Positions 53,384-64,000 of a stretch of DNA of 64,000 bases are shown one piece after another (position 1 is the stretch's first letter; each line of letters starts with the position of its first letter). A program made the position numbers and the translations under genes. Below the pieces are notes generated by a model, which saw nothing but the letters and a program-made list of their open reading frames with translations, was not told the DNA's origin and ran no database searches. The DNA comes from Gordionus sp. m RMFG-2023 (lineage: Eukaryota; Nematomorpha; Gordioida; Chordodea; Parachordodidae). The stretch lies in NCBI RefSeq assembly GCF_954871325.1, contig NC_088776.1, positions 54,950,569-55,014,568 of the forward strand. Direction: 5' to 3'.

Positions 53384-56300
53384 ATGGCGGACGATGATGA
53401 TGTATCGGAAACTGCTATATATAAGCTGGAGGGGGGAGATCGTGCGACAAATGGTAAAACTCACAAAGCTATATTTCAGACAGGATTCGGTGGTAGTAAA
53501 GTTTACATTCTAAAGGAAGTCCCTACACCCTTGGTTGGAAAATACGAAGTTCAGATCAAGGTTAAGGCTTGGTAAGCTTCTTATAATAAAAATAAGATAC
53601 TTTGCATTATTAGAATGCAGGGGATAGTTGCCTATCCTACCCATTCATTCCTAAAATAGTAAATTATGATTGGTTGAATTTTTTTAAACCTAATTTACCA
53701 TTTTTAATCATCATGTGTTTTTGCGGCTATATATAATAGAAAGGTTATAATTCATTATGAACCAAGCAACTTTTACGAGAAACAATATAAATATTATCTT
53801 TAATATTATAATTAGATTTAATGTTGAGTTAATCCAAGGTCCGGATTTCCCTGCATTCACAGTTAGCTCGAATTAGCGGCTTTTTACCACGAATTAGCGC
53901 TAACTATGAATAAGGGGTTAAGGTTAGTGTTTAGGTATTAAATTTTTTTAATAATCAAAATTTTCTTGTATTTTTATACCATATTTCATAATATATTTTA
54001 TTTTTGAAATGATAAATATATTTCAAGTGTATAATACCCTAATTTAAAATGTTAAAGAATGTGGATAGCCTGGGTGGAGGCTTGTAGTTCAACCAACCAT
54101 AACATATCTAATCCAAGAGGGAGAGATATGAGAAGGGAAAATAAAAAGGGGAAGATTAAAAGAAATAAATTTAATTTTGATGAATCTGAATGTAGTAAAA
54201 AGTGGATTCCATTTTTAGTCAAAACTAAATGGCTTTTTTTCAAAAAATTTTTTTTAAGCGGAGTCTCTTTTCAAGATTTGGTGATTCAACAAGGGGCTAC
54301 AGAAGGATTGCCCAAGACCCCTTTTACCCCTGGATTCGAATGTTCAGGAGATATTGTTGCTATGGGAGATCAAGTATCTGGATTCGCTGTAATTATATAT
54401 ACACACTAATTTTATAAGCATATTTTTACATACTTCGATTTTATTCCATAATCTTTCTAACCTAGAATCAGTGAATTTATCAACTTTTTATTTATTGTGA
54501 GCCCTTTTATTCGTTAAAATTGAAATTGTCTCTTTAAAATGAACGTTTAATTTTTAAAACAATATATAATTATTATAAACTATAAAAACTATAAAAGTGT
54601 GTTCTAAAAGAAGAACCGTATACTTATTTTGTCTATAAAGAAAGGAAAGGAAAGGAAAGGAAAGGAAAGGAAAGGAAAGGAAAGGAAAGGAAAGGAAAGG
54701 AAAGGAAAGGAAAGGAAAGGAAAGGAAAGGAAAGGAAAGGAAAGGAAAGGAAAGGAAAGGAAAGGAAAGGAAAGGAAAGGAAAGGAAAGGAAAGGAAAGG
54801 AAAGGAAAGGAAAGGAAAGGAAAGGAAAGGAAAGGAAAGGAAAGGAAAAAAGGGAAGTTAAGGGAAGGGAAGAAAAGAAGAGAAAAGGAAAAGAAAAAAA
54901 AAGTAAGTTTAAAAAATCCTAACCTCGTTTGTAAAAGTGTTTAATTTTGTGACCTAATGTTTTTAAAAACTTTGAAGTGACTGGCGAAAAATGGTCGTTT
55001 GTTGATGTTACAATGGGGCTAAAATAAATTTTTAAAATTTTTATATTCATTCAATTTTTCAATTCTCCACTTGTGTTCATGGAACTGAATTAATATTTAA
55101 GGGAAATGATGATAACATCATGTAGGGGAAGTCAGGATAAAACGATTGGTATTTTACATTTTTACTATAAAATTTTGAAACAAATACAAATATGGAGCAA
55201 AATCTCTCATCCACAAGTTAAAAAAAGTGTAGCTCTTTACCTGTAATAAAGAACTAGGATTTATTAAGTGAAGTGTCTCAAGTTCACTAATTTGCCCCAT
55301 ACCCAGGGTAAAAGGATTTAGCATCAGGGTTAAGTAGTTAAAATAAAATTGAACATAACTTTATTGGTTTATTTGAACAAAATATTGCAATTTTTGTAAT
55401 TACTTTTAAGTATAAATTATTAAATACAATACAGGAATATAACCAAATTAATCAAAAATAGCACTTTTTGATTGTGTCCGTTTTCGGTGCATTTCAATTA
55501 TTCTTCCTATTTGCGACTATTTTTAAAATTATTCCAAATAACGCAAACTATTTATTAACGTTTCTTTTTGCTGATAAATACTTTTTTTATATGGTGTAGA
55601 TTAATATTTAAAAATTAGCTTTTAACAGCTTTAATCAGAAGAAACATTTTAACCTTTTTACCAATAACAACTTTACACCAAGATGATATATTTTATACAA
55701 ATCGTTATTGCGTGGCTTGTAGTTTAGCTATAAGCTTGCGATAAAATTTATTTTATATCTATGACTTTGAGGAATTTGTCAAATTTTTAAATTACGAGCT
55801 TTAATATATTTTGCTAAAAGCAAAATAAACTAGAGGGTGATTTTTATAATTTTTGGGTAAAAAATAGTTATTTGGCAAAATATGTCAAATCGGGAGGGTT
55901 TTTCAAAAGATGAAGATAGGTAAGAAATTAGATTTAAAAATATATCTTCACACCAAATTTATATCAAAGGGTTAAAAAGTTATTCGCGTTAAACCCCAAA
56001 AATCGTTTTGCCCCGGTCTACCCTAATCCCAGGTGATTTAAAGATTAAAAGATTCTTGTTGATTGGGCTTATTGCCACAGAGAAGGTTTGGCTGGTTAAA
56101 CGGGTTATAGCAACATGAAGCTGGTATTTTCTTTGGCTACAGTTAAGACCATTTTTCCCTTTAAAGTTTTAGAGTTGAGAACCAGTAAATTAACTACAGG
56201 TACAGGTGTGAAAAAAACGATACCGCATCCAAGTTTTAGGCCTATGATTACTCTCAAATTTGATCTAATAAGAGTATACCAAATGGTTACACCTTGGATG

Positions 56301-59300
56301 GACTTTAAGGTTCGACTCATTCATTATCGCCTAGTCTGTCATTCGATTAAAGAAGATGCACTGAATTGGAGGAAGAATTCGTCAAAATGATTGTCTGGAA
56401 ATTTTGTATTAAGGGTGTAAAAAAGTTTTTATGGTAGTAACTAAAAAAGATTATCAAATACAAAAATTTTAACAACTTACATTTCACCCCAGAAGTGACT
56501 TCCACAAACGGCTATTTTTCGCCATTAACTCATAAGTTTTTAAAAAATCTAGGTAATACGGCTTTTAACAAACGAAACTAGAGAATTTTTATACATAATA
56601 ATGGTTCCTTTTTGGGAACTCCAATTATAAAATTGTATTTTTAATTATATAGTTTTTTTTAATTTTTATAGTATTTTAACTTGTTCTTATATTATATATA
56701 ATAAAAAGTTATAAATTTTAAAAGAAAAATTAGACAAATGTAAAGTATATTGACAATTTTATCAATAAAGTTAATGAAATCATTTTTGAAATCTACCTAA
56801 TTATGATATAAATAACCTATATTTTGCAACAGGTAGGAGATATGGTTATGGTTCTAACCCATTACCAAGCTTGGGCTGAGGTTGTAACAGTTCCATCAGT
56901 GTACGCCTTTAAAATGCCTAAAAATATGAGTTATGAGGAAGGAGCAGCTTTCCCATTGGCTTATACTATGGCGCATCTCATGTTATTCCACGTGGGAAAT
57001 ATACGACAGGGTATGAAAATCTTTGCACATTCTCTGGGAGGTTCTATCGTAAGTATTATATTTATAAATTATTAATTATCTTCCTAGTTATAATATTATC
57101 ATATTAAGACAAATTTCGAGTTTTGCCAAGTTAAATCTTTTATATTTAAGAAATGTTTTTTATCGATACAATTTTTTCTTTCTATTATTTAAATAACTTT
57201 GGAATGTGGATATATCTTTACCTACTCATTTTTAGAAATTTTCTAATTGGCGTCAAGACAAATACATGACGCTTATTATCTTCAACTTACACTTTCAATA
57301 GTCTATAGTCTAGTCTAAGGCCTTATTTATAGTTAAAAGCCTTATAATTAAGTGTTGCATTATTTAATGCAGCGTTATCAACAAAATCAAGCCTATAAAT
57401 ATGTTTATTTACAATTTATAAATATGGAGATTTATGATGTTAACGTTAAAATGTGAAAAACATATGTTGAGACGTATTTTTCAAAAATTATTAACGAGCT
57501 GTGATTTCGATTGCGTTAAATAACGCAATGCTTTAACATCGCGTTTAATATAAATGAGGCCTAATACTTAGATTCATATTTGTAAATGTATTCGCCACTA
57601 AGGGAATCGCTGTAGCCCAAATATGCAAGAATGTTGTAGAAGAGGTAATCTTACTTGGTACAGCATCAGCCCACAAACACGAAAAACTCAAGGATTTGGC
57701 TACAGTAGTCTTTGATCTCAGCGCTGAATACGTCTTTGATTCCAAACAGTGTTTATAATTTCCATTTTATGATTTAAATTGAATTTATACCATATACATA
57801 ATGTATAAGATAAGAAAAATTATGATATAAATGCTTTAGTCATATTGTGTGACCAGTATAGTTGGGTAATGGCTAAATGTCGGTTGATTCGACTCATTCT
57901 ACGGGCGCACGCCGGTGAAAATCCGTTAACATTAAGGGTTGGGCCACTATATTTTTAAGAAGAACACCGAGACCAAAGTGATTCGGCTAGTATCTCGAGT
58001 TAGCCGATTTATTAGCGGTCTAAAAATGGGCTTAAACGAATAAAAATATACAAATTACCATAGAGCAGTAAGGAAAAATAAATGAATGTATAAACATTTC
58101 TAATAGGCTTGGAGACTATATATATTTATTAATTTTAAATAATTATCTATTCAGGAATACCCTGTTCTCAAAATTTTGTATGTGCGTTAGTTTTTTTAAA
58201 AAAAACTTCATATAAAACTCAGGTAAGTTAGAATTGGATAAGTAGGTCGAAAGAGGGAAAGAAATCAATGAAAACCCCGAAATTATTAAAATTCAATAAC
58301 TAAATATTATATTTATAAGTAAAATTATTATTTTACAGTCATGTGAAATAACCTTGTCTTAAATTCATTGACTTGGTTCATAATGTAGATTAGATTGTCA
58401 TTAAGAAAATTCGGGTATATTTTAGCATATATATATCTTATCTATTAACAAGCTAATCTCGATTGTTAAAATAATATTTTTCAAACAATATGGCTTCGTC
58501 ATAGATCGTTTTATTTCTCTTTTAAAATTCTAAATAGCCTGTCTGAATAGAATATGATTTTTGTTGCACCGCGTATTTTGGTACTATATGTTTTGTCAGA
58601 ATCTATAATTTAAAAAAAAAACCAAAAAATGGTTGCCTCAACTTTCTGGATATAATGCACTATTTTGAATTAAGAAAGAAAATTGAGACGAAACTTATAT
58701 TTTAATAAATAGCTAATATTTTTATTATTAAAATTTCTTTTTTTTTTAAAGGATGTATCCAGAGGGTTTAGACCTCGTGCTGGATAACAGATATGGCGAA
58801 GATTTTAACAAAGGATTCGCATTATTAGCACCGCTTGGAAAATATATACTGTATGGTAAGTTCTGACATTAATTTTATTTATAATAGCAAAAAACTTATT
58901 TCTTACTTATTATATTATAAATATGTATCTAAACTAGTGCCATGGAATAATAACTCTATTATCGAGCTTTCGAATTGGCTAATATTTCGCTTATTTTAGC
59001 TACTTTTATTCTGAATTTTCTCATTAATTCGAAATTTTAAACATTATTATGTACCGATTAAAGGATCTTCATGCTTGGTGACACCTGAAGGTAAAAGTAT
59101 CTTAAACTTCGCAAAATCCTGGTGGCACGTCGATAAAATTAACCCGACCAAATTTATGGAAGATAATCTGTCTCTCACGGGTTATTTTTATATACATGTA
59201 TGTATAGTTTTTTTTTAAACATCTAACCTTTTTTTCAAAAAAAGGGAAACTTCGTCCCAACTATTTTTATGAAAATGAACACTATTTAGCCTAGAAAATC

Positions 59301-62300
59301 TATATTTCAATATAACTTTGAAAAATATTAACCTCATTACTTACATTATAATTAGCTTCAAATTATAAGTTGATAATCTTTTGGATGCCATTTCTGGCTT
59401 AAGAAATTTAAAAGCTATCATGCCAATTTTCAAGATTTGAACGGTCGTTAAATAAATTAAACCCCACATATTTTCGACGTATTTATAAATTTTATACGGA
59501 TAATTTTTATATAACATAAGGTATCAACTTTAGAAAGTTATTTTTTGCGTTTCCCGCAGAACAAGGGGATCGACCCATAGTGCTTTTGAGAGGTATCATG
59601 AAACAGCTGATTGAATGGTACAATCATCACAAGATTAAACCGATAATCGATTCTATATGGGCATTTGACGAAGTTATTTTTTTTTAAATTTAAATGTATT
59701 CAATTCCTAATAACGACTAATATCTCCTCAAACGGTAGTTAATTAACTTATTTATTGTATACATATCAAGTCAAACTTTGATAGATGTTTTATCTTTCAA
59801 GTTAAAACGACGGGTAAATGGGACATATTTACATGGGACATAGATGCATGGTACATAAGACATTACACGGGGTATATAAAACCTTGTCCGAAAATGGCTG
59901 CCATACACTTAAGATTCAATAAAACTCTATTTTTTACATAATATAAAAATGTTCAGATTAAAGATATCATAAACGTATAAGCAAATATAAATTTGACAAA
60001 GACATTTATTTAAAAAAAATTATAATGCCATTTTATTACAATTTACACACATATATCTATTAATCATTTTGGGCACGTCGAGAATAAGTCCGATCAAACC
60101 GCTCTTCATTTTGAGGATTTTTTTATGATCTTTTAAATAGATTATATTCAATAAACATGGTTGACTATTTATTTTTTTCCTAAATGTATTTTCATATTTC
60201 TTTTAATAAATGGAATGCTCGCCTAAATCAAAATCATTCAAATCCTCGCGTAAATATTATCAAAATCGTTCAAAGCAATAAAATAGTATACCATCTCATT
60301 CAATTAATGTTATTTGCTCCAATATAACTGTCATTTACATTTTTAAAGGTTGAATTCTAATCGCTAAAACAATGAAATGGTATAGTATATCATTTATTTT
60401 GTCATGTTGCTCTATTTGAAAAAAAATACTATTTAGCCAATAATTACATTAACCATGACTATGTTCAAAATCAGTTTAAACAAAGCAAAAATGTATTTTT
60501 ATGATGCTAAACAGACTTTTAATGACATTTTTAAAAAGTATATCGAAACCGATTCCGATATATATCCTAAAATTTTGGCTAATGTAATTAAAAAAATCAA
60601 TACAATTTCGATACAAAAATTTAAAGTTTTTATAAAGGAAGAGACATTCCCTTATATTAGGGATAAATAAACATTTTAAGAGAGCCACCGAATAAGAGCT
60701 CTACCAATGTGCACCAAAGAATTGTAGTATTATATTTTACAAATATAGTTTTTTTAATATTTGGAAAATTATCAAAATGGTAAAATCTTTAGTCTTTATG
60801 TGAAAAAAATGATCAAAGGTGTCTATTACATTAAAAATATTTTTATCATATTGTAGCATCAACTCATTGAAAAATTTTTAAATTTTTGGCAGATTGAATA
60901 TGGGAAACTGAAACAGCTGATGGTTCCATAATTAACACTCAGCAGCTATTCTTTTTTTTTTTAAATATTAGTGTTTGATTAAATCTCATTCAAGCTTAAA
61001 ATATGGATAAAGCCGGTGCTCTTTATCTCCCTGAGCACTGATGCTGAAACCCTGGAAGTGTAGTCTAGACTAATTTTATCTTATTCATAACACTTTTAGC
61101 TGTGCATCGAAAGGAAAGTTAATAGAAATTAGAGATTTGCAAATGCTCGGCTTGGTCCATTTATTATGGGTTTTCGCTCATATATCATATCTTGAATTTT
61201 AATTTAATCTTAAAACATGGTCAAATCATCATTGGCAAAATAGAACATATTATATATATTAAGCTTATTGATGAATTCTAGCTCTGTAAGCTTACCTAAA
61301 AATCAAACGCGTTCAACGTTCACCTTTAAAAAAAAGAAACGTGGCCACTGGCCACTGAACGCATTCACATTCGTTCAAAACTTTATTAATAAATTTTTTA
61401 AAAAAATTTCATTTAATATTTAATTTAATAAAAATTAATAACCATATATTTTTTCATTTTTAAAATTAATAAATTTTTTTATTTATTAAAAAAAAAATTT
61501 CTTAATCGGTTCAAATTGAGCACTTTAAAACACTACTTCATACATCTATTATAATAATTTAATAAGCCTATAAAATACAACATAATAAGATAAATTATTA
61601 ACGGGTTACTTATAGTTATATTATATAAAATAATAAATATTACAATCAAATCAATACCGCCACTAGACGGGAGGGACAGAGGCTCGAACCCCCTGAAAAA
61701 ATAGCCCCTTAAATTTTGATATTTTTTTTATACCACTAAATTAAAAGGTAATTTTAAAGAATGTTTAGCTAAAAAAATATTAAAAAATAGGTATTTTTGA
61801 AAATTTTTTTAAGTCGGCTGAGATTTGAATTAAATGTCTCTTTAAATTAGAACTTGAAGATTTTAAAACTTATACTTTTTGGACACATCTCTCCCTTTTC
61901 TTGAATAACTCGAGAATCTAATCGAGTAACATATTATTTGCATTCGTTTAAAAAAAAACAAATACCGATTTAATTTCTATTTTTCGAGAGTATATATATA
62001 TAAATATATTTTTTTTTACTATAAAGCTAAAAAAATATAATTAATCAAAAAAATTAATTTCTGTTACAAAGCTTCCAGAAGCGATGCACAAATTGCACAA
62101 TAGAAAGAATATAGGAACCGTTATATTAGATCCCACACGCGAAAAAGTTTAAATATTAATTATTTTATTTTCTTTATCTTGAGTGGACCTAACCATCATT
62201 GAATTGAGTTAATTTAAAACCTACTGTTTTATAATCTTAATTATACAAGCTCTTACCCTAATCGTAAAATCTAAATAAACCCAAAGAAAATGCTTTAACG

Positions 62301-62863
62301 TTAATTTAAGGCCTTCCTCGACTTGTCATAATGGATAGTTTCTTAGACTCTTCTTTTATTTTAGTATAAATTGCTGAATGCTTAATTTATCAGAATATAT
62401 TCCTTTAGTTATGGCAGGAATACTTTTTATTCTTCAATTTTTATCAGATATAAAATCATTTACAATAATTTTCATAAAAAAAAATTCATTATTAATATAA
62501 TATTTAAGTATTTCATAAATAATATTATTTTTTAAAATATAATAATAATTGATTGACATTACATTATGACAAATATTTATCATTTAATTTGTTTTAATTA
62601 CCTAACTGCGACAGAAGGGTTTTACGATTTCACCTTCATTATGGTTTATTGTATTCAGGGGCTGGAAATATATTTTATTTACTATTTCATTTGGCAAACC
62701 ATATGAACTGATAATATTATGTTTTGTTACTTTGCATAAAAAATCAATTAAGTTGATCGTCGAAACGTCACAATTGCATCATTCCAAGCCAGGAACTGCG
62801 GTTGATCCAAAGAACGTGGTTGAAGGAACTGTTATCGGGAACGTTGTAATGGACAATGATTAA
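53384..62863 (+). CDS. VAT1-like medium-chain dehydrogenase/quinone oxidoreductase
   Basis: Homolog of synaptic vesicle membrane protein VAT-1 and VAT1L, of the zinc-free quinone oxidoreductase branch of the MDR superfamily. Exons: 53384-53571, 54259-54388, 56833-57048, 57603-57748, 58752-58855, 59064-59197 (or 59201), about 59560-59672, 62072-62146, 62753-62863. Blocks in order: TGFGGSKVYILKEVPTPLVG-like start, GVSFQDLVIQQGA, FTPGFECSGDIVAMGDQV, MVMVLTHYQAWAEVVTVPSV, the cofactor-binding Gly loop split over an intron (HSLGGSI then GIAVAQICKNV), ILLGTASAHKHEKL, YPEGLDLVLDNRYGED, KSWWHVDKINPTKFMEDNLS, WYNHHKIKPIIDSIWAFDE and NRKNIGTVILDPTREK. Junctions 1-5 restore codons in phase. The sixth-seventh junction is ambiguous. 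Either the eighth exon reads through to TAA (62150-62152), or GTTTAA is used as a donor to a ninth exon ending TAA at 62861. The first ATG follows AAA in a good context. Whether it is VAT1 or VAT1L was not decided. Confidence 0.85.
54637..54850. repeat. (GGAAA)n pentanucleotide satellite, about 210 bp
   Basis: About 42 units of GGAAA, nearly perfect, in intron 2 of the VAT1-like gene about 250 bp after its donor. All purines on the sense strand. The Lys-Gly-Lys-Glu-Arg frame through it is an artefact of the repeat. Confidence 0.97.
55125..56023. mobile_element. Old TA-flanked DNA element, about 900 bp
   Basis: Left GGGGAAGTCAGGATAAAACG and right CGTTTTGCCCCGGTCTACCC are inverted with about a third of bases changed, and TA flanks both. 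The mismatches are mostly transitions, so the copy is old. Interior not coding. It lies in VAT1-like intron 2. Confidence 0.45.
56024..56832. other. Rest of VAT1-like intron 2, with an unassigned open frame pair
   Basis: Overlapping open frames on the two strands at 56105-56390 (minus: LKLGCGIVFFTPVPVVNLLV) have a more balanced composition than the surrounding intron and may be a transposon fragment. No family recognised. Confidence 0.25.
57319..57561. mobile_element. Harbinger-like MITE with TAA target duplication (243 bp)
   Basis: Ends GGCCTTATTTATAG and TATAAATGAGGCC are inverted and flanked by TAA (57316-57318 and 57562-57564), which fits PIF/Harbinger insertion. Internal CGTTAAATAACGC-like inverted repeats. 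It sits about 40 bp before the fourth exon of the VAT1-like gene. Confidence 0.72.
59673..62071. other. VAT1-like intron 7: AT-rich, one open frame and one hAT fragment
   Basis: An open frame at 60455-60670 (+) of 72 codons reads YFYDAKQTFNDIFKKYIETD and onward. It might be a transposon piece, but nothing recognisable supports a function. The hAT fragment at 61285-61480 is listed separately. Confidence 0.3.
61285..61480. mobile_element. End fragment of the GAACG hAT family
   Basis: AAACGCGTTCAACGTTCACC and GAACGCATTCACATTCGTTC, followed by an AT-rich tract, match the left 180 bp of the element at 29999-31003. A short GGCCACTGGCCACT insertion is present. No transposase part. Confidence 0.6.
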
Positions 62864-64000
62864 AACAACGAAATATAATGGAAATAATTACCTAACATAT
62901 TAAAGCTGACACTTCCTCCCTCTTTGTATATTAGTTTGTTTTTTTTTAAATTTTAAGTAAGAAAAAAAATGTTGATGTTAGAATAATTGGTATGGTAATA
63001 GAGTCTTAATTCAAAAAATATATAAATATATATTTCGAGTTATTTTTTAGTCATCTGTCCATCATCTATAATTTTGAATTATTTCGATTTTTTGTTAAAT
63101 AAATTTAATTTGCAAAACACATTTTAGATATATTCTTTATCACAATTATTATAAAGAAATATATAAGGCACTACACTATGCGATGAAAGTAAATACACTT
63201 TATACAAAAATAAATTGCAAAAATATTTATATCATATTATATACAAATTACTTGACTGAATTTCGCACTTTTCTGTAATGTTTACACGTCACAATAATTT
63301 TGAGATTAGAATACTTTCAATATTTTCAATCATTTTAATCTTCTTTTTTTACACATAAATAATATTAATTTATTTTTAAATAATATCACGTAAAACGTTT
63401 AGTATTATAATGTAGAGAATTTACGAATAAAATATTATATACAAAAAATAATTATTATTTATTGGATTTCACTATAACGGACAAGGATTTGGAAATTTTT
63501 CCTACTTCCTAAAAAAAATTGCATTATCTTCATAAAATTTTATATTCTATAAATGGTATGAATTGACTTCGATAACAATAATAAGGTTCATTAACACATG
63601 ATTTGAGACTTTATATCTATATAACATCTGATTTCTTTACAACAAATTGTTTTGAATATATAGAATGAATAATAATTAGAACAAACATTTGTTATTGGTT
63701 CTCATTTTAGGTTTTTGATATCGTACTAGAAGTTTTCATCAATGAAATTTATTTTTTTTTAAATATATTTTTTTAGATTTTTATAAAACTTTTTTTTTAC
63801 ATTATGGCAAAATAGGAACAAAATACATTATGTATTTTGGTGAAATGAGTCAAAATATATAAAATGTTTAATATCCAGTTTATATTTTGGTTCAACACGG
63901 TCTATTCAAATGACGGTAGCGTCGTCATGAACCACCCCCCCCCCCCACCTCCATAGTACAAGGCCCCGATTGTTACTATAGCCCATATCTGAATTCAATC
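62864..64000. other. AT-rich DNA after the VAT1-like gene
   Basis: No exon or element border supported. A C run at 63937-63948 lies in a GC-richer patch near the window edge that could be the start of another element. Confidence 0.4.

Noticed and set aside
54629-54922. 97-codon Lys-Gly-Lys-Glu-Arg repeat frame
   Set aside because: It is only the GGAAA satellite read in frame; it lies in an intron.

Overview
This window is nuclear DNA of an animal with a very AT-rich genome. Genes are split by GT-AG introns, the standard code fits every exon joined here, and most of the remaining DNA is transposable elements in many stages of decay. Nothing is bacterial. The lysyl-tRNA synthetase and VAT1-like proteins are clearly metazoan in type. 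I cannot name the phylum from the sequence alone.

Two host genes are read with confidence, both on the + strand. The first is a complete cytosolic-type lysyl-tRNA synthetase gene (KARS), 15 coding exons from 22138 to 37706, predicted 652 residues. The second is a VAT1-like quinone-oxidoreductase-family gene, about nine exons from 53384 to 62863. A third, unrecognised + strand gene is proposed at 8822-11079. It has three phase-compatible exons and a stop followed by an AATAAA signal, and its product is rich in dibasic sites.

Layout: 0-5 kb holds hAT remnants and a LINE fragment into which a 512-bp hAT derivative has jumped. Near 5.8 kb is a small structured locus with a consensus 5' splice site inside a hairpin, which resembles a spliced-leader RNA gene. 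At 7.6-8.8 kb lies a DNA transposon with about 55-bp terminal inverted repeats. The unrecognised gene follows, with a MITE in its first intron. From 13.6 to 19.2 kb is an old LTR-retrotransposon fossil carrying a nearly intact-ended hAT insertion. KARS occupies 22.1-37.7 kb. Its introns hold a palindromic gag-bearing fossil (27.5-29.7 kb), an hAT remnant (30.0-31.0 kb) and a Gypsy integrase fossil bounded by inverted rather than direct LTRs (35.1-36.7 kb). A 5'-truncated RTE-like LINE lies just downstream of KARS (38.0-39.8 kb). The stretch 40-53 kb has no host gene that I can see. It contains a fold-back hAT MITE, a minisatellite, a three-layer nest of transposons (45.2-48.3 kb) and a 119-bp hAT MITE. 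The VAT1-like gene fills 53.4-62.9 kb, and its introns hold a long GGAAA satellite and more MITEs.

The host genes are unlinked housekeeping functions and do not form a pathway. What unites the window is the mobile DNA. At least five hAT families can be separated by their subterminal repeats, and several have exact 8-bp target duplications.
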